Made by a program: the position numbers and the translations under genes. Under the pieces are notes generated by a model. The model was not told the origin of the DNA. It was given only the letters and a program-made list of their open reading frames with translations, and ran no database searches. Shown here piece by piece: positions 1 to 7,212 of a stretch of DNA of 15,545 bases (the first letter of the stretch is position 1; each line of letters begins with the position of its first letter). This stretch comes from Alphaproteobacteria bacterium (GTDB lineage: Bacteria > Pseudomonadota > Alphaproteobacteria > Rhizobiales > Hyphomicrobiaceae). The stretch covers positions 1 to 15,545 of the forward strand of contig VBAB01000368.1 of the NCBI GenBank assembly GCA_005888525.1. Reading direction: 5' to 3'.

Positions 1-145
1 CGGCAAACACGGCCAATGATTAACATGACGCAGTGCCCGGGAAAGCTCAATGGCCGGGCGGGAACTCTTCCGTGAGTGTTCCAGAGAGCGCCGGCGCAAG
101 ACCCATGCGCCCAGCTCGGTCGCGACGTCGGACTCCTGGCAGCGC

Positions 146-1258
146 CTAATTCGCCTGCGGCGCGCTGGCCGTCGTGTCCGGCTTGAGGAACACATCGACG
201 CGCATGCCCGCGAGCAGCGGCGGCTGACCGGCGAGATCGATGATCACCTCGAGCACGTCGACATCGGTCGGCTTGCGCGGTCCGCGCTGCCCGAGCCGGC
301 TCGGGCCCAGGGCTTGCCCGAGAGTGGCGATCTTGCCCTCGAAATCCTTGCCGGGGAAGGCGTCGGAGCGCACGATCGCGGCCTGGCCCGTGCGCAGTTT
401 GCCGATGTCGCGCTCCTCGATCTCTGCCCTGACCCGCAGACCGGAGAGGTCGCCGATGACGATCAACGGGTTCTCGGGCGAGGGCGTCGCGGTCTCGCCG
501 GCCTTGGCATTGACCTGCAGGATGGTGCCGGCAGAGGCAGCCCTGACGCGCGTGCGCTCCAGTGCCGCGTCTGCTGCGGCGAGATCCGCGCGAGCCGCGG
601 TTAGCGCGACCTCGGGCCGGGTCGGCGCGGGCAGCCCGTCGGCGGCGAGCGCCTTGCGCAGATTGGCGCGCGCCTGCTCGAGCCGCTCCTTGGACTTGCT
701 GACCGCATCGCGCGCCTTCTCGACGTCGGCTTCCTGGCCGTTGCGGCGCGCCTTGTAGGCGCGATCGAACTCGTCCCGGTTCTGCACGAGTTGCCGCTCT
801 GCATTGGCCACCGCATCCTCGGTGGATCTGCGATCCTGAGCAAGCTTGCCCGCGGAACTCTCGGCGCTGTCGCGCTCGCGCTTGCGCACCGTAGCCTCCG
901 CAAGCGCGGCATTGACGCGACCTATGAGCTCCTCGTCGTCGAGGCGCGCCAGGAGATCGCCGGCGGCAACCTTGTCATTGAGGGCAACCAGCACCTCCGC
1001 GACGCGGCCCGGCAGCTGCGCGCCGATCCGCACCTCGCCGCCGATCGGCTCCACGCGGCCGGCGGCCGAAGTCGCCCAGCCGCTCTTGGCCGCTGCTTTC
1101 GGCTTGGCCGAGCTGTCGGACTTGGCGCCGTCGCCGGAGGATTTGACGCTCTCGATCGCCGGCTTGGCGCTGAACGTCTGCGGCACGTAATAGCCGACGC
1201 CGAGCGCGAGTATCGCCGCGACGATCAGCATATTGAGGGAGGAATCGCCTCTAGGCAT
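146..1258 (-). CDS. HlyD/DevB-like membrane fusion protein of an ABC exporter
   Basis: This 370-residue periplasmic adaptor would link an inner-membrane ABC exporter to an outer-membrane channel. An N-terminal membrane anchor lies at residues 10-25 after a short cytoplasmic tail, followed by a low-complexity Ala/Lys/Ser linker (about 30-60). A first biotinyl-lipoyl half (about 62-110, with the GRVEPIGGEV and PGRVAEV stretches) precedes a long charged alpha-helical hairpin (about 111-238, rich in Ala, Arg, Glu and Gln). The second lipoyl half (about 238-262) and a beta-barrel domain (270-358) complete the HlyD architecture. The order matches the DevB/HlyD family. The ATG at 1258 overlaps the ATPase stop codon by 8 bases, so translation is probably coupled. 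It is the last gene of the permease-ATPase-adaptor operon. The exported substrate cannot be read from sequence. The family call is firm; the DevB subfamily is likely. Confidence 0.9.
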   Translation of the reverse strand: MPRGDSSLNMLIVAAILALGVGYYVPQTFSAKPAIESVKSSGDGAKSDSSAKPKAAAKSGWATSAAGRVEPIGGEVRIGAQLPGRVAEVLVALNDKVAAGDLLARLDDEELIGRVNAALAEATVRKRERDSAESSAGKLAQDRRSTEDAVANAERQLVQNRDEFDRAYKARRNGQEADVEKARDAVSKSKERLEQARANLRKALAADGLPAPTRPEVALTAARADLAAADAALERTRVRAASAGTILQVNAKAGETATPSPENPLIVIGDLSGLRVRAEIEERDIGKLRTGQAAIVRSDAFPGKDFEGKIATLGQALGPSRLGQRGPRKPTDVDVLEVIIDLAGQPPLLAGMRVDVFLKPDTTASAPQAN

Positions 1259-2060
1259 TGGCCTTGCGCTTTCTGTTGCGTGCCAGCTGGTGCACAGTCT
1301 CGACGCCTTCCGCGCGACGCTCCTCGCCGACGATCAGGCCGTCCTCGATGCGCAGCACGCGGTTGGCAAATGGAATGGTTCGCGGGTCGTGGGTGACGGC
1401 GAGCACTGCCCGGCTCGCGTCCTTGGCAATCTCCGACAAGAGCTGCATGACGGCCACCCCGTTCTCGCTATCGAGCGCCGCCGTCGGCTCGTCCGCCAGC
1501 ATCACGGAAGGTGCGCCCACGAGGGCGCGAGCCACCGCAACCCGCTGCTGCTCTCCGCCGCTCAGGTTGGCCGGGTAGGATTTGAGCTTGTGGCGCAGGC
1601 CGACCTGCTGCAACGCCCGCTGCGCACGTACGATCGCGTCCGAACCACGCTCGCCGCGCACGTCGAGCGCGATGCGCACGTTCTCCTCGGCCGTCAGCGT
1701 CGGAAACAGGTTGTAGGACTGGAAAATGAACCCGATATGGCGGCGACGCAGCCGGGCGAGCTCCTCCGGCGAAAGCCCCGCCGTGGGACGCGAGGCGATG
1801 CACAGCGTGCCCTCGGTCGGCGTCAGGATGCAGCCGAGGATCGACAGCAACGTCGTCTTGCCGCTGCCCGAGGGGCCCATGAGCAGGGTCAGCTCGCCGG
1901 GATTGAGCGACAGGCTCACGCCCTTGAGCGCCCGCGTCTTGCGCGCTCCTTGCCCCAGCTCCTTGACGATATTGTGCGCCTCCAGCACGACATTGCCGGC
2001 GGGCGCAATGCCGGGCGCGGCGCTGGGCGCAATTGCGATGCTGCTGCCGTCCGCACTCAT
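1251..2060 (-). CDS. ABC exporter ATP-binding protein (DevA/MacB/LolD type)
   Basis: This is the 269-residue nucleotide-binding subunit that would power the exporter. All ABC motifs are intact: Walker A GPSGSGKT at 62-69, Q-loop Gln114 in FIFQSYNLFP, signature LSGGEQQRVA from 166, Walker B VMLADE at 186-191 with catalytic Glu191, and H-loop His224 in AVTHD. The FQSYNLFPTLTAEENV segment is typical of the MacB/LolD/DevA group. I start at the ATG at 2060 because it forms an ATGA overlap with the permease stop, the usual sign of coupled translation. An in-frame start at 2129 would lie inside the permease and add 23 unlikely residues. The first 22 residues (Ala/Ser/Pro rich) precede the conserved domain and may be flexible. 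It is the middle gene of the operon. Confidence 0.93.
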   Translation of the reverse strand: MSADGSSIAIAPSAAPGIAPAGNVVLEAHNIVKELGQGARKTRALKGVSLSLNPGELTLLMGPSGSGKTTLLSILGCILTPTEGTLCIASRPTAGLSPEELARLRRRHIGFIFQSYNLFPTLTAEENVRIALDVRGERGSDAIVRAQRALQQVGLRHKLKSYPANLSGGEQQRVAVARALVGAPSVMLADEPTAALDSENGVAVMQLLSEIAKDASRAVLAVTHDPRTIPFANRVLRIEDGLIVGEERRAEGVETVHQLARNRKRKANA

Positions 2061-3187
2061 CGGTTGAACACCACTGCTGGATCGATCCTCATCACCTTGC
2101 CGATCGCCGACAGGGCGGAGATCGCGCACATTGCAACCGTCAGTCCGAGCAGCAGGGCAGCGAGGCCGGGCGTCATGATGATCGGCAGGGGCGTCTGCTC
2201 GCTCATGTAGACGACCGTCATGGCGATGATCATGCCCAGCGCGTAGCCGAGCACGGCGCTCAGTGCCGCCTGTGCGAGGATGACTCTGTGGATGTATCCC
2301 GAAGACGAGCCCAGCGCACGCAGCGTGGCGAACTCGTTGATGTGGTCCTTGGTGCTCGAGTAGAGCGTCTGGGCTACGATCACGGTGCCGACGACCAGCC
2401 CCAGAATGGCTCCGCCGATCAGCGCCACGCCGGCGCCGGTCGCGAACAGCCAGTGATTGAGGCTGCGGTCGTGGAACTCGGCCTTGGTCAGCACTTCGCT
2501 GTTGTCGGTCACCTTCTCGCGCAACTGGCGGCGCACGGCCTGAACGTCCGCGCCCGGGGCCAGCTTCACCAGGACGTAGGTGACGTTTTCGGCCGGCATG
2601 TCGAGCAGGCTGCGCGAGCGAGTGAGCGTGGTGAAAATGTACGGCGTGACGGTGAACGACCTGATCCCGTCGGTCATGCCGGCGACGCGCACCCGCGATG
2701 CTCCGATCTGGGCGGTGTCTCCGACGCCCTTGAGACCGAGGTCCGACAGATAGCTCTTGTCTACGATCACCGCATCGCGTGCGCCGAGGCCGGAGACGTC
2801 ACCCTCGACCACGTTCCATGGCTTGAGGCCGCCTTCCTCGGCGTCGGTGCCGATGGCGACCACGAGCGTGGTGCCGCCAGTCGGCTTACGCCAGTCCGTG
2901 AACGAGACGATGATGGGCACGGCCTTGGCGACGCCCGGGGTCGACAGCGCGGCAAATTTTTCGCGCACGTTGATCGGCTGCGCCTCCTCGAAGTTCTTGG
3001 TGCCGTAGGCCATGATCCACAGGTCGCCGTCGGACCGGTCGATCATCGACACGATGATGTTGCGCGCTCCCAGGTACAGGCCGAGCTGCACGGCAACCAG
3101 CACGATCGAGAACAGGATGCCCACCATGGTCACGGCGAGCCGGATCCGATCGTGAAACAGGTTGCGGAATGCCAACGTGAACGTCAT
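2057..3187 (-). CDS. ABC exporter permease, DevC/FtsX-like
   Basis: This 376-residue inner-membrane permease has the MacB/FtsX four-helix plan: TM1 at about 17-40, a periplasmic domain of about 200 residues, then three helices at about 251-275, 300-328 and 338-362. A cytoplasmic coupling segment with DHINEFATLRALG (281-293) follows TM2, as in FtsX-domain permeases. The periplasmic part (GDLWIMAYGTKNFEEAQPI, then PGVAKAVP and a W-R-KPTGG stretch) resembles the DevC family of cyanobacterial glycolipid exporters. I start at the ATG at 3187, just before the first helix; a GTG five codons upstream is possible, and the reading frame stays open to 3304 with no membrane-like sequence. No strong Shine-Dalgarno is visible. 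It is the first gene of the operon, overlapping the ATPase by 4 bases. Other bacteria often place the adaptor gene first, so this order is a variant. Confidence 0.9.
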   Translation of the reverse strand: MTFTLAFRNLFHDRIRLAVTMVGILFSIVLVAVQLGLYLGARNIIVSMIDRSDGDLWIMAYGTKNFEEAQPINVREKFAALSTPGVAKAVPIIVSFTDWRKPTGGTTLVVAIGTDAEEGGLKPWNVVEGDVSGLGARDAVIVDKSYLSDLGLKGVGDTAQIGASRVRVAGMTDGIRSFTVTPYIFTTLTRSRSLLDMPAENVTYVLVKLAPGADVQAVRRQLREKVTDNSEVLTKAEFHDRSLNHWLFATGAGVALIGGAILGLVVGTVIVAQTLYSSTKDHINEFATLRALGSSSGYIHRVILAQAALSAVLGYALGMIIAMTVVYMSEQTPLPIIMTPGLAALLLGLTVAMCAISALSAIGKVMRIDPAVVFNR

Positions 3188-3584
3188 CGCGGCGCGGATC
3201 ACCAACTGGGTTTTGCCCCGGCGCAGTGCCGGGGCGGACTTGCGATTGCGGACGCACGCAACTCCCGGCGGAGCGTGGCTGCTGCAACACTGCCGGTCCA
3301 GCAATCTAACGTGTCGTGGTTATATAAGGGCTTGTGGCTGTCATTACGACCAACAAGAGCCGCTGGAGCTCCCGACATGGCGGTCAGGGAGCCTTGCGCG
3401 CGCGAAAAGGCCCCGTTCAGCCACGCAGACCGCTCGGCCAAACCCTCGAGCGCTTCAATTTGCCCCATTTTTTTCCTCGTGATCGGGGCCGGAAGCGAGC
3501 TTCCGCCAGTTTGCGACGACATTCGTTCATGAACGCAGCACGGATGTGGGCCACTTGGTTGCCAAGAACCGCAAGGCGCCGTGG
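3188..3584. other. Non-coding spacer between hydrolase and exporter operon
   Basis: This 397-base stretch lies downstream of the hydrolase gene and upstream of the exporter permease, both on the minus strand. It must hold the leader and probably the promoter of the exporter operon. I see an AT-rich TATATA at 3321-3326 (a -10-like element on the minus strand), with an ATGACA-like hexamer at 3339-3344, but the 12-base gap is too short for a normal sigma-70 promoter, so this is only a candidate. A GC hairpin (3215-3235) lies in the presumed leader. Open frames crossing this stretch have antisense-like composition and I do not call them genes. Confidence 0.5.
3215..3235. repeat. GC-rich 8-bp hairpin in exporter leader
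   Basis: The arms gccccggc (3215-3222) and gccggggc (3228-3235) are perfectly complementary around a 5-base loop. The hairpin lies 28 bases before the permease ATG at 3187 on the minus strand. It could hinder ribosome loading or be a fortuitous GC palindrome. On the minus strand it is followed by four A residues, not U, so it is not a normal terminator in that direction. Confidence 0.45.
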
Positions 3585-4505
3585 TCATTCTGCACTGATA
3601 CCTCTGATCATGCGGGCAATCTCGCCCTTGGCGATAATTGCCCCCTCGAGCCAGCTCACGAAACGCCCCGTGCGCTCTGCCACGACGTGACGTTGCTGAT
3701 CCAGCGTGACCATGTGGTAGCTCTCATCGAGGACCAGCGTATCCACCAGCCCGCCGAGGTGCGCCTGCAGATAGTGGGCGTTCTTGAGACTTGCCATGTC
3801 GTCCTGGCGCGGGTGGACGATGAGCGCGGGCTGGCGCACGGAGCCGAGCTCACGCTTCACCACCGAGACCAGCGCGTTGAAGTTGGCAAAGCAGCGCATC
3901 GGCGTGCTGAAGGTGCCGGCGAGGTTGGCATCTCCGCTCTGCATGCTGGAGAGGACCAGGGCGCGAACGCGCTCGTCCCGCAAGCCGTAGGGTTCGCGCT
4001 CGGTGAGGTCGAACTCGAACCTGATCGGCAGAGGCCGGATGTAGTGCAGCAACCGCGAGTACCAAGGCATCGACCAGCCGTCGAGCTTGAGCGTGGGGGC
4101 GAAGAGCAGCAGTCCGTGCACACCATCGGGCCGGTTATGGGCGAGGTGCGTTGCCAGGATGCCGCCCATCGACAGGCCGCCCGCAACGATGATGTCGCAA
4201 TGCTCTCTCAGTCGGTCGTGGGCCGCTTCGACGCTGGCGTACCATTCCCGCCAAGTAGAGCGCCGCAGCTCCTCGGGCGTCCTGCAGTGGCCGGCGAGCT
4301 GGCAGCAATAGACGGTGTGGCCGGCGCGAGCGAGACCGTGCGCGATGAAGCCGAGCTCGGTCGGCGTTCCTCCGAGACCATGGACGAGCAGCACGCCCAG
4401 GCGCCCGCCGCGAATGAATTGTCCGCGGTTCTGCTCGTCGGGAGCGGGCTGCCGCTGCTCCGCAACTTCCCTGTCCGTGTTTGGCTCTTTGTCTTGTTCA
4501 GTCAT
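3585..4505 (-). CDS. Alpha/beta hydrolase, Est30-like carboxylesterase
   Basis: This 306-residue cytoplasmic serine hydrolase probably cleaves carboxylic esters. The oxyanion-hole motif HGLGG is at 42-46 directly after the hydrophobic strand GVLLV. The nucleophile elbow GLSMGG places Ser112; the acid is Asp235 in HPRQDDM and the base is His264 in SYHMVTLD. These match the Geobacillus Est30 pattern (G-L-S-x-G-G, RQD, H-x-x-TLD). The first 33 residues are acidic and polar (Glu, Gln, Asp), absent from the core family and probably disordered; no signal peptide is seen. The ATG at 4505 is fixed by an in-frame TGA two codons upstream, yet its Shine-Dalgarno is poor. A 246-base gap separates it from the aminotransferase upstream, so it may have its own promoter. 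Natural substrate unknown; monoacylglycerol or another lipid ester is a guess. Confidence 0.88.
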   Translation of the reverse strand: MTEQDKEPNTDREVAEQRQPAPDEQNRGQFIRGGRLGVLLVHGLGGTPTELGFIAHGLARAGHTVYCCQLAGHCRTPEELRRSTWREWYASVEAAHDRLREHCDIIVAGGLSMGGILATHLAHNRPDGVHGLLLFAPTLKLDGWSMPWYSRLLHYIRPLPIRFEFDLTEREPYGLRDERVRALVLSSMQSGDANLAGTFSTPMRCFANFNALVSVVKRELGSVRQPALIVHPRQDDMASLKNAHYLQAHLGGLVDTLVLDESYHMVTLDQQRHVVAERTGRFVSWLEGAIIAKGEIARMIRGISAE

Positions 4506-4751
4506 TGCTCATGCACACCCGATGGGTTCCATTCTCGACGACGACAGTCCACATTCGACGCTTCCCGCAGCACTCCTCGACAAGTGTGCGACTTGTCACA
4601 ACCCGGCAGGTCCGCCTCTTCCTTGCCTGGGTGGCAACGGCAAAATCGTTTGTTCTTGGAAGCCCGCCTCGATGCCCCAAACCCGCAACCGGTAGAGTGG
4701 TTCCGGGAATGCCTTTTTGAACAGACGAGACAGATTTCGCGCGCGATCACC
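4506..4751. other. Spacer between aminotransferase and hydrolase
   Basis: This 246-base spacer separates two minus-strand genes. I find no convincing hairpin-plus-U-run terminator and no good -35/-10 pair. Short open frames on both strands have no ribosome site or recognisable protein character. It probably contains a terminator and a promoter that I cannot place. Confidence 0.4.
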
Positions 4752-6188
4752 TCATTGTTTGCTGACGCGATGCAAGACGCGGTCGAGCAGCTTAAGGCTC
4801 AGGTCCATCTCGTGCTTGGTGATATGGAGGCTCGGCGCCAGCGTAACGACGTTCTTGTAGTAGCCACCGATATCGAGCACGAGGCCATACTTCTTGCCGT
4901 CGACCTCCAGATCGCCCTTCAGCCCCTCGTCGACCATGCGGTCGACGATCGGCTTCGATGGCGTGAAGCTGTCGTGCGGCTCGCAGATCTCCATGCGCAG
5001 TGCCATTCCCAGGCCGTCCACGTCGCCGATGATCTTGTAGCGGCGCTTGAGCTCTTCCAGCCCTTCGAGCAGATAGGCGCCCTTGTCCACGACCATCATC
5101 TCGTAGTCGGTCTCGGCCATCATCTTCATGGCTTCGAGCGCCACGGCGGTGCCCATGGGGTTGGCGCTGAATGTGGAATGGGTGGAGCCGGGCGGGAAGA
5201 CCTCAGGGTTGATGAGCTCTTCGCGTGCCCAGATGCCGGCCAGCGGATTGAGGCCGTTGGTAAGCGCCTTGCCGAACACGATGACGTCCGGCGTGACGCC
5301 GAAATGCTCGATCGAGAAGAGCTTGCCGGTGCGGTAGAAGCCCATCTGAATCTCGTCCACCACCAGCAGGATGCCGTGCTGGTCGAGCACGCGCTTCAGC
5401 CCGGTAAAGTAGTTCTTCGGCGGGATGACGTAGCCCCCGGTACCCTGGACCGGCTCCACGTAGAACGCGGCGTATTCCGCCTGGCCGGTCTTGGGGTCCC
5501 ACACGCCGTTGTACTCGCTCTCGAACAGGCGCTCGAACTGCTTGACGCAGTGGTGGCCGTATTCCTCCTTGGTCATGCCCTTGGGGCCGCGGAAATGGTA
5601 GGGGAACGGCACGAACTGGGCCCGATCGCCGAAGTGGCCGTAGCGCCGGCGATAGCGGTAGGAGGAGGTGATGGCGGAGGCGCCGAGCGTGCGGCCGTGA
5701 TAGCCGCCCTCGAAGGCGAACATCAGGCTCTTGCCGTTCTTGGCATTGCGCACGAGCTTCAGGCTGTCCTCGACCGCCTGGCTGCCTCCGACATTGAAGT
5801 GGATGCGGCCCTTCAGCCCGAACCTCTGCTCGGCCAGCTTCGCCAGCATGGCGGCGAGCTCGATCTTCTCACGGTGCAGGTACTGGCTCGCCAGCTGCGG
5901 CAACCGGTCGAGCTGGCGCCGCACCACCTCGTTCAGACGGGGATTGCGATAGCCGAAATTGACAGCCGAATACCACATCTGCAGATCGAGGTACGGGCGG
6001 CCCTGCGCATCGTAGAGAAAGGAGCCCTCGCAGCTCTCGAAGATCTTCGGCGGATTGGTGTAGTGCACGGTGTCGCCGTGCGAGCAGTACCTGGCTTCGA
6101 GGGCCAGAAGCTCCCGTTCCGATGTCTCGCCGTTCACATCGTCGACCCTGGCGGCATGGCCAGGTGGCCGCATCAAGAGCTCGTGCAT
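4752..6188 (-). CDS. Class III PLP-dependent aminotransferase
   Basis: This 478-residue fold-type I PLP enzyme should transfer an amino group between an omega-amine donor and a keto acid, or carry out a related PLP reaction. The cofactor-phosphate motif GGSQAVE is at 134-140, the EGGYHGRT segment at 160-167, the pyridine-contacting Asp278 in LLVVDEIQ, and the PLP Schiff-base lysine Lys307 in VFGKALTNG. THSTFSANP (336-344) is the second phosphate-binding site from the neighbouring subunit. All key residues are present and the length is typical. I choose the ATG at 6188 because AGGGAAGAAGAG lies just upstream; the frame is open further to 6338 but would overlap the phosphatase gene. It follows the HAD phosphatase by 20 bases, so the two are probably one transcript. 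Substrate is uncertain: ornithine, taurine, phosphonate and phosphoamine enzymes all share this fold. Confidence 0.92.
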   Translation of the reverse strand: MHELLMRPPGHAARVDDVNGETSERELLALEARYCSHGDTVHYTNPPKIFESCEGSFLYDAQGRPYLDLQMWYSAVNFGYRNPRLNEVVRRQLDRLPQLASQYLHREKIELAAMLAKLAEQRFGLKGRIHFNVGGSQAVEDSLKLVRNAKNGKSLMFAFEGGYHGRTLGASAITSSYRYRRRYGHFGDRAQFVPFPYHFRGPKGMTKEEYGHHCVKQFERLFESEYNGVWDPKTGQAEYAAFYVEPVQGTGGYVIPPKNYFTGLKRVLDQHGILLVVDEIQMGFYRTGKLFSIEHFGVTPDVIVFGKALTNGLNPLAGIWAREELINPEVFPPGSTHSTFSANPMGTAVALEAMKMMAETDYEMMVVDKGAYLLEGLEELKRRYKIIGDVDGLGMALRMEICEPHDSFTPSKPIVDRMVDEGLKGDLEVDGKKYGLVLDIGGYYKNVVTLAPSLHITKHEMDLSLKLLDRVLHRVSKQ

Positions 6189-6208
6189 GTCAGCTGGCTC
6201 TTCTTCCC

Positions 6209-6910
6209 TCAGTCTTCCGCCCTCTGCGCTTGCTGGCCGAGGTCGGTGGTGATGCGGCCTTCGAGCCAGCCCGCCAGAATCTCGGTCGCGTCGCCGAAAT
6301 CGGCAAACGCAACATGGGGTAGATCGTTCTCGATGCAATGGTCGAGCAGGGCGCCCTTGGCCAGAACCAGATCCGCTCGGCCCGCGATGCAGAAGTCGGA
6401 GCGTCCGTCACCCACCACGATCGACAACTCGCGCGGCGCGTCGGCGACGAAGTTGCACTTGCAGGTGCCCGACAGAGACTGGCAATCGCTGCGCGCGTGC
6501 GGGAAGGTGAGGCGCCAGCGATCGTCGCCGCACCATTCCAGATGGTTGGCGTAATAGGGCAGCTCGAGGCCATGACGCCGCAAGACCACCTCGACCATGC
6601 GATCGAGCCCGTCCGATACAACCGTTATGCTGTGGCCCAGTCGGGCGCAAAGTTCGGCGAAGGCGGGAAATTCGGTATCGATTTCGATACCGGCCACGAA
6701 CTCGTCCATTTCGGTCTGGCTCGCCCGCACCAGATCGATCTGGCGCACCATGCATTCGCGCGAACCAATGCGGCCGGCTTTCCAATCCTCCTCGATATCG
6801 CGCCAAGCCGGAGCCGCAAAACGCGCGAGGAGGTGGTCCGTCGTATCGACGGAAGCAATCGTCCCATCAAAATCGACCAACAGGCGGCACTTCACACGCA
6901 CACGCGACAC
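6209..6910 (-). CDS. MtnX-like HAD-IB family phosphatase
   Basis: A HAD-superfamily subclass IB phosphatase of about 233 residues. Numbering from the GTG at 6910, motif I is DFDGT with nucleophile Asp13 and acid Asp15, motif II is Ser99 in VVSDG, the motif III lysine is probably Lys151 in GTCKCN, and motif IV is GDGRSD (Asp168, Asp172). The helical cap between motifs I and II (about residues 20-95) and the GxCK pattern resemble MtnX, which dephosphorylates a methylthio-pentene phosphate in methionine salvage. No other methionine-salvage gene is nearby, so that role is not supported. The start is ambiguous: the frame is open to a TTG at 7054 with no ATG, but the homologous part begins at about 6900; GTG codons lie at 6910, 6901 and 6895. 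It probably acts with the aminotransferase downstream on a phosphorylated amino or keto compound. Confidence 0.85.
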   Translation of the reverse strand: MSRVRVKCRLLVDFDGTIASVDTTDHLLARFAAPAWRDIEEDWKAGRIGSRECMVRQIDLVRASQTEMDEFVAGIEIDTEFPAFAELCARLGHSITVVSDGLDRMVEVVLRRHGLELPYYANHLEWCGDDRWRLTFPHARSDCQSLSGTCKCNFVADAPRELSIVVGDGRSDFCIAGRADLVLAKGALLDHCIENDLPHVAFADFGDATEILAGWLEGRITTDLGQQAQRAED

Positions 6911-7212
6911 GTTGATGGAACCCGTTGACAGATCTGCTCCGCCTCGGCCCAAGAGCCGCGCCGACGATGGCCTCTTTAACCCCCATCGGCTGGCATGCCA
7001 ACCAGTTTTGATCACGTTTACGTTAACCTTTCGGGCCGGGACGGGAGCGAGCAATTGCGAGGCGGGTACAACGCATTGCGCTTACAGCCGAAAAGGTAAC
7101 GTACTTCGGGAGCGGATTAGGAATAATTAACGCTGATCGGACACAAGGCCGCAGCAGTCCGGGAGCGGCAGCGCAGGCTTGACCGCAACGCCTCCTATTT
7201 CTGAATGATTGT
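6911..7212. other. Spacer upstream of the phosphatase-aminotransferase pair
   Basis: About 300 bases lie between the symporter stop and the chosen phosphatase start, both genes on the minus strand. It is more AT-rich in the middle than the flanking genes (for example at 7010-7030 and 7118-7132), which suits a promoter region. A GTTAAC-containing patch at 7016-7028 resembles half of a CtrA-type site but lacks the second half at the right spacing. I see no confident terminator. If the phosphatase started at 7054, part of this stretch would be coding, but that part has no conserved character. Confidence 0.4.

Noticed and set aside
35..59. Hairpin gcccgg/ccgggc after the exporter operon as a terminator
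   Set aside because: Only 6 bp with a 13-base loop and no U-run; frequent by chance in GC-rich DNA.
2033..3532. Open frame of 499 codons on the plus strand
   Set aside because: Antisense to the exporter permease; composition is His/Asp/Arg-rich and lacks any fold signature.
3546..6554. Open frame of 1002 codons on the plus strand
   Set aside because: It is antisense to the hydrolase, aminotransferase and phosphatase, all with intact motifs. Long antisense frames are expected in GC-rich genes; the product is His/Arg/Val-rich with no domain.
6209..6910. True MtnX in methionine salvage
   Set aside because: No mtn genes nearby; the fold is shared by many HAD-IB phosphatases.
7010..7030. CtrA-like box (GTTAAC patch)
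   Set aside because: Only one half-site-like piece is present; the second TTAA at 7-base spacing is missing.
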